This document shows, piece by piece, positions 6,844 to 14,938 of a stretch of 64,000 nt of DNA (its first letter is position 1; every line of letters begins with the position of its first letter). The notes beneath the pieces were generated by a model that made no database searches, was not told the DNA's origin, and saw only the letters and a program-made list of their open reading frames with translations. The stretch comes from Megamonas hypermegale (GTDB lineage: Bacteria; Bacillota; Negativicutes; Selenomonadales; Selenomonadaceae), in contig NZ_LT906446.1 of the NCBI RefSeq assembly GCF_900187035.1, positions 434,001 to 498,000 on the forward strand, read 5' to 3'. Made by a program: the position numbers and the translations under genes.

Positions 6844-7839
6844 ATGGGAGACCCTCGCTCCCGAAAACGCAGTATAGTAATGTTTTCGGGAATTGCAGTG
6901 CTTATTGTGAGTTTGTTTACAGCGATGGTGTGCGGAACGGCAAATACCGGTTTTGCCGATTTGTATAATGTTTTCGTAAATCCGCAGAATACGGAAAGTT
7001 ACCGCATTCTGTATCATATCCGCATACCGCGTGTTTTGACGTGCATGTTTGCCGGTATCAATCTGGCGATTGCAGGATGTATTTTGCAGGGCGTGCTGAA
7101 AAATCCGCTGGCGGACCCGGGCATAATCGGCGTATCGGCAGGGGCGGGACTTGCCGCAATGATTGTCATGATTATTTTTCCGCAGTATACGGCGATTGTG
7201 CCGATTGTAGCATTTATCGGGGCGATGGCGGCGACAATGATTTTATTCGTGCTGGCATGGGAAAACGGTATTCAGCCGCTCAAGCTTATTCTGGCAGGCG
7301 TTGCCGTATCGGCATTTTTTGCCGGAGGCATGACATGTCTTATGGTGTTTTTCTCCGATAAAATTCAGGGCACGGTGAACTGGATGGCGGGCGGATTTTC
7401 AGGTGCTTCGTGGAAGCACGTTACCATGATTTTACCGTATACGGTCATTGGGCTTTTGGGGACAACGGTCGGCTGCCGCTATCTGAACGCTCTGCAACTG
7501 GGAGATGATGTGGCAAAATCTCTGGGAACGCGCGTGGAAACGGCACGTTTTCTGCTGGTAACGCTGGCGGCTCTTTTGGCCGCTTCGGCGGTCAGTGTGG
7601 CGGGCATGCTCACATTCGTAGGGCTTATCGTGCCGCATATGATGCGTCTTGTAGTCGGTTCGGATTTTAATTATCTATTGCCGAGTTCGGCGGTTTTCGG
7701 CGGTATTCTGCTCATAATTGCCGATACGGTGGCGAGAACGGCATTTGAACCGATTGAAGTACCCGTCGGTGTATTCATGTCCTTTATCGGTGCGCCGTTT
7801 TTCCTTTATTTACTGAAAAGGGGAATGCAGAAAAGATGA
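6844..7839 (+). CDS. FecCD-family iron/heme ABC transporter permease
   Basis: 331 residues, strongly hydrophobic with about nine to ten membrane helices. Family motifs: RIPRVLTCMFAGINLAIAGC, LKNPLADPGIIGVSAGAGLA, LTFVGLIVPHMMRLVVGSDF and, near the end, FEPIEVPVGVFMSFIGAPFF. These are the hallmarks of FecCD/BtuC/HmuU permeases, which work as homodimers. A perfect AAGGAGG ribosome site precedes it. The stop overlaps the start of the ATPase gene (ATGA), so the two are coupled. GC-rich throughout. Confidence 0.92.
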   Translation: MGDPRSRKRSIVMFSGIAVLIVSLFTAMVCGTANTGFADLYNVFVNPQNTESYRILYHIRIPRVLTCMFAGINLAIAGCILQGVLKNPLADPGIIGVSAGAGLAAMIVMIIFPQYTAIVPIVAFIGAMAATMILFVLAWENGIQPLKLILAGVAVSAFFAGGMTCLMVFFSDKIQGTVNWMAGGFSGASWKHVTMILPYTVIGLLGTTVGCRYLNALQLGDDVAKSLGTRVETARFLLVTLAALLAASAVSVAGMLTFVGLIVPHMMRLVVGSDFNYLLPSSAVFGGILLIIADTVARTAFEPIEVPVGVFMSFIGAPFFLYLLKRGMQKR

Positions 7840-8636
7840 TATTACAGGCAGATAAATTAACACTTCAGTACGGTTCGCGCATTATAGCGGATGAGCTTGA
7901 TTTCAATGTGGATAAATCGGAAATCATTTCCATAATAGGTCCGAACGGTTCGGGTAAATCGACTTTTTTGAAATCATTAGGCAGATTACTAAAGCCAACG
8001 CGCGGTACTGTTTTATTAGAAGGCAAAGATATCCAAACGATGAATTCAAATGAGATAGCTCGCAAGATGTCTATATTGCCACAATCTTCCATAGCACCGC
8101 CAGACATGACTGTATACGATTTAGTCTGTTATGGCAGAATGCCCCATCAGGGAATATTTGCTACACCGAGCGATGAAGATAAAACGAAGATAGAAGAAGC
8201 GCTATCTGAAACTAATACTTCTGATATGCGCTACCGTAGACTCGATACATTATCTGGCGGAGAACGCCAACGCGCTTGGCTAGCTATGGCGATTGCGCAA
8301 AATCCAGAAATTTTATTATTAGATGAACCTACAACTTATTTAGATATAAAACATCAACTTGATTTGATGAATTTAGTTTATAAATTGCACCGAACGAAAA
8401 AAATCACTGTGATTATGGTCTTGCACGATTTAAACCATGCTGCGCGTTTCAGTAATCGTCTTGTAGCGGTGAAAAAAGGCAGGATTTTTGCTGATGGCAA
8501 TGTAGCAGAGGTATTTACGGAAAAAATTCTGTGCGATTTATACGATGTAAAGACGAGCGTGATGACTTTAAGACAAGGCGGCAAAGACTATCCGGTCTGC
8601 TTCCCGTATGACATAAGACAGGGAGAGAAGCAATAA
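7836..8636 (+). CDS. FecE-type iron/heme ABC transporter ATPase
   Basis: 266 residues with Walker A GPNGSGKST near residue 36, signature LSGGERQRAWLAMA, Walker B EILLLDEPTTYLD and H-loop VMVLHDLNHAARFS, typical of FecE/BtuD. It energises the FecCD permease encoded just before it. The gene is visibly mosaic: about the first 140 bases are GC-rich like the permease, the middle is AT-rich (15 of 60 bases G or C at 8341-8400), and the last 80 or so bases are GC-rich again. The reading frame is intact across both joints. Confidence 0.92.
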   Translation: MILQADKLTLQYGSRIIADELDFNVDKSEIISIIGPNGSGKSTFLKSLGRLLKPTRGTVLLEGKDIQTMNSNEIARKMSILPQSSIAPPDMTVYDLVCYGRMPHQGIFATPSDEDKTKIEEALSETNTSDMRYRRLDTLSGGERQRAWLAMAIAQNPEILLLDEPTTYLDIKHQLDLMNLVYKLHRTKKITVIMVLHDLNHAARFSNRLVAVKKGRIFADGNVAEVFTEKILCDLYDVKTSVMTLRQGGKDYPVCFPYDIRQGEKQ

Positions 8637-9376
8637 TGCAGATTTTGAGCCTGAATGAAGTCAGTAAAAAAATTCAGCAGAAGGATATTTTGAAGAATAT
8701 CTCTTTTGCTGTGAACGAAGGTGAGATTTTAGGTCTTTTAGGGCCGAACGGCGCCGGAAAAACAACGCTCATGCAGATAATTTCCGGTCTTATGCTGCCA
8801 TCTTCCGGCAAAGTTCGGATTTTGGGCACGGATGCGGTGCAGTATCGGCAGAAAGTAAAAAACTTAATCGGTTTTGTCATGCAGGACAATAATATGGAAC
8901 GGGAATTCACCGTGAAAGAGGCGTTATTATCATATGCCAAGCTGTATAAAGTAAAAGAGGCAAAATTCGCTGTGGAAAAAATGATTGAGCGATTTGGTAT
9001 GCGAAAGTGGCAAAATCGCCGCATTGACAGATTATCCGGCGGTATGGCGCGTAAAGCAATGATTGCACGCGCGCTGCTTGCTGAACCGAAACTGCTTTTA
9101 CTGGATGAACCGAGTGTAGGGCTTGACCCGGATGTGCGTCTGGATATCTGGCGGGAAATAGAAAAATTGCGCTGTCAGGGAATAGGTATAATAATCACGA
9201 CACATTACATGGAAGAAGCAGAAAGACTTTGCGACCGGATAGCCATATTAAAAGAGGGAAAACTCATGGCGGTGGATACTGCCGTGAATTTAAAGCATAT
9301 TATGGCAAAAGACAATAGTGAGGATTTAACTTTGGAAAAAGTTTTTCTGCGCTTTATCGGCAGGGAGGCATTTTGA
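8636..9376 (+). CDS. ABC-2 type exporter ATPase
   Basis: 246 residues: Walker A GPNGAGKTT near residue 35, signature RLSGGMARKAMIARALLAEP (GGM rather than GGQ), Walker B LLLLDEPSVGLD and H-loop ITTHYMEEAERLCDR. The layout matches CcmA/DrrA-like ATPases that pair with ABC-2 membrane proteins. It shares one base with the stop of the Fec-type ATPase gene before it and overlaps the permease gene after it, so it belongs to the same operon. The substrate is not apparent; context allows export of a heme breakdown product or protection from heme, which is a hypothesis only. GC-rich. Confidence 0.87.
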   Translation: MQILSLNEVSKKIQQKDILKNISFAVNEGEILGLLGPNGAGKTTLMQIISGLMLPSSGKVRILGTDAVQYRQKVKNLIGFVMQDNNMEREFTVKEALLSYAKLYKVKEAKFAVEKMIERFGMRKWQNRRIDRLSGGMARKAMIARALLAEPKLLLLDEPSVGLDPDVRLDIWREIEKLRCQGIGIIITTHYMEEAERLCDRIAILKEGKLMAVDTAVNLKHIMAKDNSEDLTLEKVFLRFIGREAF

Positions 9377-10110
9377 TGGACTGGCTGGCTGTATACAGCA
9401 GGGAACTTCTGCTGTTGCAAAAGAAAATGGGAAAGCTCGGCTATATTTTTTCAACAGTCATGTTTCCGCTCATATATTTATTTGCCTTCGGGCTGGGTAT
9501 CGGCTCGGTAATGCAGATTGACGGCGGTTATCTGCCTTTTCTGGCGAAAGGAATGCTTTCGATTACGGTAATGATGAATGCTTTTCAGCAAACGGCTCTG
9601 TCCGTCAGTGTCGGCAGATTTTATTTTAAAACGTTTCAAACTTTGCTGTTGAGCCCTGTTTCGGCAGTACAGATAATAATTGGCATTGTGCTTGCCGGAG
9701 TAACGCGCGGTTTTATTGCCGGAGGCATAATTTATATGATTGCCATGCTGTTTTTTGACGTACCAATGCTGAGCTTGGCGGGAATAATCGGCATACTGCT
9801 TTCTGCCGTTTGCTTCGGCCTGCTCGGTATAGCTATCGGTTTATGGATAAAAAATCCCGATGCACTGTCTTCCGTAATGAATTTCATCATAATGCCAATG
9901 ACTTTTTTCTGCGGAACATTTTTTCCGCTTAATAACTTGCCGCCGTTGTTACAAACGATAGTAAGTGTACTGCCGCTTACATTGGCGAATAATCTGCTTA
10001 GAAGCGAAAGTTTCAGCACAGATATTTTAATTGATATAGTGATATTGACCATTATCACGGCAACTTTATTTATTTGGGGAACATATAAGTTAAAAAATTA
10101 CCATGAGTAA
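9376..10110 (+). CDS. ABC-2 type transporter permease
   Basis: 244 residues from ATG 9376, which overlaps the ATPase stop by one base and sits 8 nt after AGGGAGG; an in-frame TTG at 9373 is less well placed. About six membrane helices with ABC-2 features: LGYIFSTVMFPLIYLFAFGL at the N-terminus, then FKTFQTLLLSPVSAVQIIIG, and MNFIIMPMTFFCGTFFPLNN toward the end. It is the membrane half of the exporter with the preceding ATPase, and the last gene before a 570-bp non-coding stretch. GC-rich. Confidence 0.87.
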   Translation: MDWLAVYSRELLLLQKKMGKLGYIFSTVMFPLIYLFAFGLGIGSVMQIDGGYLPFLAKGMLSITVMMNAFQQTALSVSVGRFYFKTFQTLLLSPVSAVQIIIGIVLAGVTRGFIAGGIIYMIAMLFFDVPMLSLAGIIGILLSAVCFGLLGIAIGLWIKNPDALSSVMNFIIMPMTFFCGTFFPLNNLPPLLQTIVSVLPLTLANNLLRSESFSTDILIDIVILTIITATLFIWGTYKLKNYHE

Positions 10111-10681
10111 GATATATGTTCATTTTTCTTTTGAAAGGTCAAAAGAAAAATGAACCAAAAATCACCTAAAGGTATAACATGCTCTAATTACTAAAGTAAT
10201 AAGAGCATGTAAAAAAAAACCTTTTTAACGTTTTGCTATCGCTGCACTGGGCAAGCCTTCGCGGTCTTTCTCTAAAAATAGGCGGAACAACAGTTCGAAA
10301 CGTTTGGAATTTGGCTCGTGTCTTCTAATTCCAGATGAAAACCAATTTGAGCTGTTGATACTTTAATTCGCTAATCATGCTGAATTTTTGTCTGCGTTGG
10401 AGATTTTCACGGTAGCTTTAGCTATTAAGAAAATAGTTTTTTAGTTCTGTTTTTAGTTCAAATGTTTGAGCGTAAGCGAGTTTTTGAACGTTAGAAATAA
10501 AAAACTATTTTCTTAAAGTGAAAATCTCTTAGCAGTGCACGAATTAAGGCATTTCTTTTTGGGTACTTTTTCTTTGGGCAACAAAGAAAAAGTACCTGGT
10601 GCAATTATATTGCACCAAACCAATAATGAAATATTGCGTTATAATATAAATAAGAAATATATCTTAAAAAGGAGATAACAT
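10111..10681. other. Gene-free stretch with a heavily folded, hairpin-bounded element
   Basis: No plausible gene. It opens with a perfect 17-bp stem (10118-10134 with 10139-10155) and a 15-of-16-bp stem (10177-10192 with 10195-10210). It ends with a perfect 15-bp stem (10562-10576 with 10582-10596) and an 8-bp stem (10597-10604 with 10610-10617). The first and last long stems share the core TTTTTCTTT/AAAGAAAAA. Between them are long-range pairings: 10361-10370 with 10540-10549 (one G-U), 10400-10410 with 10518-10528 (perfect), and AAGAAAATAG with CTATTTTCTT inside that. A nested fold of this kind suggests a structured RNA or a non-autonomous repeat. The last 50 bases probably hold the promoter of the flavodoxin gene (TTATAATATAA near 10640). 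Confidence 0.6.
10118..10596. repeat. Possible mobile or repeated element bounded by similar hairpins
   Basis: Limits are set by the two related terminal hairpins. No target-site duplication is evident and no transposase is present. Copy number in the genome cannot be judged from one window, so calling it a repeat is inference. Confidence 0.35.
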
Positions 10682-11230
10682 ATGAAATCTTTAGTTGTTT
10701 ATTCCAGCTTGACCGGCAATACGAAAATGGTGGGAGAGGCTATTGCGGAGGTTTTAGCGCCGGAGTGTGATATTTTCCCCGTGGAGGATAATCCCGATTA
10801 TAGCGATTATGATTTAGTTGTTGTCGGTTACTGGGTGGATAAAGGTACGGCTGACAAAAAAGCCTCTGCATATTTGAAGTCGATTAAAAACAGCAAGGTT
10901 GCCGTTTTTGCCACGCTAGGTGCGGAACCGGAAACGGAACATGCGCAAAAAAGTCTGCAAAACGGTATAGATATGCTGGATAGTTCCAATGAGCTTATGG
11001 GCAAATTCATCTGTCAAGGCAAAATTGACCCGAAGCTGTTGGAAGTCATGCGCAAAATGTTCGGCACGAAGGTATCAAAAGAAAATTTTCATGCCGTAGA
11101 TGAAAAACGTCTGGAACGCCACCGCAGAGCCAGCACTCATCCCGATGCACAGGATTTAGCCAATGCGAAAGCCGTATTTGCACAGATTAAGGCTGCAATG
11201 GAATTAAATAAAAATGGGAGAAATGAATGA
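10682..11230 (+). CDS. Flavodoxin-family protein next to the heme-opening enzyme gene
   Basis: 182 residues. The N-terminus KSLVVYSSLTGNTKMVGEAI has the flavodoxin phosphate loop (SSLTGNTK, residues 8-15), and YDLVVVGYWVDKGTADKK fits the first FMN-contacting loop. The C-terminal part (LERHRRASTHPDAQDLANAK) resembles the flavodoxin-like proteins found beside anaerobic heme or bilin metabolism genes. It would carry electrons as FMN, in the cytoplasm. The stop overlaps the start of the radical SAM gene by 4 bases, so it is the natural electron donor for that enzyme. RBS AAGGAG. GC-rich. Confidence 0.83.
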   Translation: MKSLVVYSSLTGNTKMVGEAIAEVLAPECDIFPVEDNPDYSDYDLVVVGYWVDKGTADKKASAYLKSIKNSKVAVFATLGAEPETEHAQKSLQNGIDMLDSSNELMGKFICQGKIDPKLLEVMRKMFGTKVSKENFHAVDEKRLERHRRASTHPDAQDLANAKAVFAQIKAAMELNKNGRNE

Positions 11231-12660
11231 GCAAAACAGTACAGGATATTTTAAATGAACTGCCGCCGGATAAATACAGGGAGCTTTTGGGCGTAAAATC
11301 CGCTAATCCCTTGAATGAAGCTTTTGAAAAAAGACGTCCCGACCACCCGAGTGCCGGCGGCAGTATGATACTTCCGCCGCTGCATCAGAAGACATGGCAA
11401 AACCAGATGAATGCACAAGGCTCGGTGCAGCATAAAAAGGCGGCGTATATTCATATTCCGTTTTGTGAAAAACTTTGCATATACTGCGGATTTTTTCAGA
11501 ACTTTTCCAATGAAGATAGAGAAACGATGTATGTAGACAGACTCATAAAACAGCTGGAAATGGCAAAAGAATACCGTTATGTACAGGAAAGTTTAATCCA
11601 CAGCGTATTTTTCGGCGGCGGAACGCCGAGCACTTTGTCGCCGTATAACGCGGATAGACTTTTAAAAGCCGTGAATGAATGCCTGCCGCTTGCCAATGAC
11701 TGTGAAATTACGATGGAAGCGCGCGTGCATGATTTAGTCGATGAAAAACTGCAAACATGGTTTGCCCGCGGTGTAAACCGTATTTCCGTCGGCGTGCAGT
11801 CGTTTGATACGCAAATCCGCCAATGCTTAGGCAGAGTCGACCCGAAAGAAGTCGTTATTGAGAATTTGCAAAGGGCGGCAAGCTATAATCAGGCCGTTAT
11901 TATCGTCGATTTAATCTATGGGCTGCCGTATCAGACGGTGGAAAAATTCGTGGATGATTTGAAAATTATTGATGATTTGCCGATTGACGGCATGGATTTA
12001 TACCAGCTCAATGTGTTTGAAAAGAGCCTGCTGAAAAAATCGCTTGATACGGGCAAACTGCCGCCGGTGGCAACGAGCGCAGAGCAGGCAGAATATTTAA
12101 AAACGGCTGCGGAATTTCTGGAAGAAGCGAATTACAAGCGGCTCAGCGTCTGCCACTGGGCAAAGTCCAACCGCGAGCGCAGTCTGTACAACACGCTTGC
12201 CAAAACGGATGCCGACGTAATCCCGTTCGGTTCCGGCGCAGGCGGTTTTGTCGGTGATATTTCCGTATACATGCAGCGCGATTTGAAAAAGTACATGGAC
12301 AGCATTGATAAAGGCAAAGTGCCGATAATGTTCATGCTCAGGGCGCCGGAGCTTGCCAGTCTGTACAAGGATATTCAGGACCAGACGGAAAGCTGCGGCG
12401 TAAATCTCACCAAATTGGCGAAAAAATACAATAAAGAGCTAATGCAGCTGGAAACGGTGCTCGATATCTGGACGGAGCACGGTTTATTCACGAAAAAAGG
12501 CCATATGTACAGGATGACCATTGCCGGGCAGTACTGGCAAAAGAACATTACGCAGAGTTTAATTGAAATAACAAAGAAATTTTTAAATGCGAAGACATCG
12601 ATTAATGAATGGCTGACCGAAAAAACCATGAATACATTTAAAAAGAAAATCGAAAATTAA
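11227..12660 (+). CDS. hutW: HutW/ChuW-type radical SAM enzyme for anaerobic heme degradation
   Basis: 477 residues. A HemN-like radical SAM core has CEKLCIYCGFF (Cys80, Cys84, Cys87: CX3CX2C, binding 4Fe-4S and SAM), FFGGGTPSTLSPYNADRLL and RGVNRISVGVQSFD. The N-terminal extension (FEKRRPDHPSAGGSMILPP) and C-terminal part separate it from HemN/HemW coproporphyrinogen oxidases and fit ChuW/HutW, which open heme without oxygen to release iron and form a linear tetrapyrrole. The overlapping flavodoxin gene and surrounding heme import genes support this. GC-rich (34 of 60 bases at 12181-12240). HemW-like function is the main alternative. Confidence 0.85.
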   Translation: MSKTVQDILNELPPDKYRELLGVKSANPLNEAFEKRRPDHPSAGGSMILPPLHQKTWQNQMNAQGSVQHKKAAYIHIPFCEKLCIYCGFFQNFSNEDRETMYVDRLIKQLEMAKEYRYVQESLIHSVFFGGGTPSTLSPYNADRLLKAVNECLPLANDCEITMEARVHDLVDEKLQTWFARGVNRISVGVQSFDTQIRQCLGRVDPKEVVIENLQRAASYNQAVIIVDLIYGLPYQTVEKFVDDLKIIDDLPIDGMDLYQLNVFEKSLLKKSLDTGKLPPVATSAEQAEYLKTAAEFLEEANYKRLSVCHWAKSNRERSLYNTLAKTDADVIPFGSGAGGFVGDISVYMQRDLKKYMDSIDKGKVPIMFMLRAPELASLYKDIQDQTESCGVNLTKLAKKYNKELMQLETVLDIWTEHGLFTKKGHMYRMTIAGQYWQKNITQSLIEITKKFLNAKTSINEWLTEKTMNTFKKKIEN

Positions 12661-12678
12661 TCATGCTTGAAATAAATT

Positions 12679-12732
12679 CCGATTAGGAGATTTTGGCGGC
12701 AGTTTTATTTTTTTAGTCAAAATCTCCATCGG
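12679..12732. repeat. Interrupted inverted repeat after hutW
   Basis: CCGAT and GGAGATTTTG (12679-12683, 12686-12695) pair with CAAAATCTCC and ATCGG (12718-12727, 12728-12732): 15 pairs with a 2-nt bulge and a 22-nt loop. It is not followed by a T run; the only T run is in the loop. It may act as a weak terminator, mRNA end or repeat remnant. Confidence 0.5.
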
Positions 12733-12791
12733 TTTATAAATTAAAATTGCTATTATTATTGGATTGTAAGGAAAGCTTTACTCGTTTTTAA

Positions 12792-12806
12792 TGAGAATGA
12801 CTATTA
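12792..12806 (+). promoter_or_regulatory. Weak Fur-box match ahead of the TonB-dependent receptor
   Basis: TGAGAAT-G-ACTATTA agrees with the 7-1-7 Fur box at 11 of 14 positions and lies 36 bp before the receptor start, with a possible TATTAT -10 inside it. Position and operon type support the call more than the match itself. Confidence 0.5.
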
Positions 12807-12827
12807 TTAAATATAAGGAGATTTATG

Positions 12828-14873
12828 ATGAGTATTGCAAAGAAAAAATCTGCACTGTTAACTTTATCTATTTTATTGAGCTTATCTGCACCTACATATG
12901 CCGCTGAAAGCAGCACTAATGCAGATACGGTAAAAACACCGGATGTAGTCGTAACGGCTACGCGCACGCAGGAAGAAGTAAAGGCTGTGCCGCAAACGGT
13001 GGAGGTAATTACGCAAGAAGATATTGAAAAACTCGGAGCAACGGATGTTTATTCCGCTTTGCGTCTTGCTTCAAATGTAGATTTATCTAAAGCTGGTATG
13101 ACCGGACACAGTACAATGATACGCGGTATGAGCACCAACCATACATTAATATTAATTGATGGAAAACGTCAGGCAGGTGAAGATACAAGTGTAACTACGA
13201 ATGTATATGCTTTAGATCGTTTGAATTTAGCTAATATTGAACGTATTGAAATTGTACGCGGTCCTGCTTCTGTTATGTACGGTTCGGATGCTATGGGCGG
13301 TGTAATCAATATTATTACGAAAAAATCGGAAAAGCCTTCATTTACAGTAGGAGCTTCGACGGGAACGGATTCTATAAATAATTATTACCATTTTGATTTT
13401 GGTAAACAAGGAAAGTTCAGTTCAACCTTTGATGCACGCTTTACTGATATACGTAAAAATGTAGCTGACGGAGCAGAAAATAGTAACTACTATGGTCCAG
13501 TACAGAATTTTAATTTCAGCGGAACGTATGATTTAGGCGATAGCAAACAACTTGATTTAACCCTCGGCTATTATAATGAACATACTAAAGCTGATTATGG
13601 CGATTCCATTTTATCTGGTACAATGTATTCCAATAAAGATAAAAAAGAATGGTATGATTTTACCCGTTATGATTACAGCTTAGGATACAGCGGCAAAACA
13701 GATAGCGGCGACTACATGATTAGAACGTTCTATAGCAGATTGGATAAAGAAAATAATTTATATAATAATCGTGCAAGTTTTCCCGGAATGATGGAAAATA
13801 TTTTAGGAAAAATTTATCCAAAATATGATTGGGATAAATCAACCTATACTATGTGGGGTATTGAAGGTAAAAATACACAGCAGATAAGTGATAAGCATAT
13901 GCTTACCTACGGTGGCGAATACATCACAAACAGTGTAGAAGGCACTCGCATGGGAGATGGCGGAGATAATATACACAGTGTAACGCAAACAGGTAATGGA
14001 ATAAATGTTAATAAAAATTATTCAGAAAAAGATATTGATACGTATGCAGGATATATTCAGGATGAATGGATGCCGAATGAAAAATGGCTGATTATACCGG
14101 CAGTACGTTATGACCATCATAGTTCTTTCGGTGGTGAAGTAACTCCGAAAATTGGTATTACCTATTTTGTTGATGATAACAGTCGTATTAAAGCTAACTG
14201 GGGTAAAGGTTTTAAAGCTCCTACAATCAGTGAATTATATATGAATATGCACCGTGCTATGGGTGTAGCTACGGTTGATGTGTACGGAAATCCAGATTTA
14301 CAGCCAGAAGAATCCAATTCATGGGATATCGGTTATGAATTTGAATTTGGTAAAAATAATAATAGTTGGGGTAAAGTAACATATTTTAATAATGATGTAA
14401 CCAATTTGATAACAGCCGTTGAATATCAAACACCGGAAGAAGAAGCAGCTGGTATCTACAAATCACAGTATGAAAATATCGATAAAGCGAAAATCGATGG
14501 CGTTGAATTGGAATTAGGTCATAAATTCAATGATAATTGGAGCATAAAAGCAACAAGCAACTGGCTGGATGCTAAAAATGAAAAAACAGGTGCACGATTG
14601 ACACAGCGTGCTAAAAATATCACTACATTACAATTGAATTATGATGATAATGACCCGTATGGATATAGTGCCGTTCTTTGGAATCAGTGGGTAAACGATT
14701 ATCTATATAGTGATGAAAATTACACATATAACACATTAAATCTTGCTGTTAATAAAAAATTTGGTGAAGGCTGCAGAGTTTATGCCGGCGTAGATAACAT
14801 TTTTGACAAAAAAGTTAATGCAATTACTGTAGACGGCATGGTATGGCGTCTTGGTGCGGAATGGACATTCTGA
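12828..14873 (+). CDS. TonB-dependent outer-membrane receptor (probably heme or iron complex)
   Basis: 681 residues from the second of two ATGs, better spaced from AAGGAG. Signal peptide about residues 1-26 (LSAPTYA then AESS). TonB box PDVVVTATRTQ, plug domain with MIRGMSTNHTLILIDGKRQ and IERIEIVRGPASVMYGSDAM, then a 22-strand-type barrel with WGKGFKAPTISELYMN and NPDLQPEESNSWDIGYEFEF, ending in the outer-membrane signal WRLGAEWTF. It proves an outer membrane. Heme is inferred from context; no clear heme-ligating FRAP/NPNL motif was found. The plug-coding part is somewhat GC-richer than the AT-rich barrel part. Confidence 0.93.
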   Translation: MSIAKKKSALLTLSILLSLSAPTYAAESSTNADTVKTPDVVVTATRTQEEVKAVPQTVEVITQEDIEKLGATDVYSALRLASNVDLSKAGMTGHSTMIRGMSTNHTLILIDGKRQAGEDTSVTTNVYALDRLNLANIERIEIVRGPASVMYGSDAMGGVINIITKKSEKPSFTVGASTGTDSINNYYHFDFGKQGKFSSTFDARFTDIRKNVADGAENSNYYGPVQNFNFSGTYDLGDSKQLDLTLGYYNEHTKADYGDSILSGTMYSNKDKKEWYDFTRYDYSLGYSGKTDSGDYMIRTFYSRLDKENNLYNNRASFPGMMENILGKIYPKYDWDKSTYTMWGIEGKNTQQISDKHMLTYGGEYITNSVEGTRMGDGGDNIHSVTQTGNGINVNKNYSEKDIDTYAGYIQDEWMPNEKWLIIPAVRYDHHSSFGGEVTPKIGITYFVDDNSRIKANWGKGFKAPTISELYMNMHRAMGVATVDVYGNPDLQPEESNSWDIGYEFEFGKNNNSWGKVTYFNNDVTNLITAVEYQTPEEEAAGIYKSQYENIDKAKIDGVELELGHKFNDNWSIKATSNWLDAKNEKTGARLTQRAKNITTLQLNYDDNDPYGYSAVLWNQWVNDYLYSDENYTYNTLNLAVNKKFGEGCRVYAGVDNIFDKKVNAITVDGMVWRLGAEWTF

Positions 14874-14885
14874 TTTAAAATAAAA

Positions 14886-14921
14886 AATAAAGCGGCAGGC
14901 AAAACGGCTTGTCGCTTTATT
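14886..14921 (+). terminator. Stem-loop between receptor and ChaN-like gene
   Basis: A 15-pair stem (14886-14900 with 14907-14921, two G-U pairs) lies 12 bp after the receptor stop. The tail is TTATTAATAA rather than a T run, so termination may be partial, letting some transcription continue into the next gene. Confidence 0.55.
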
Positions 14922-14938
14922 AATAAGGAGAGAATTAT

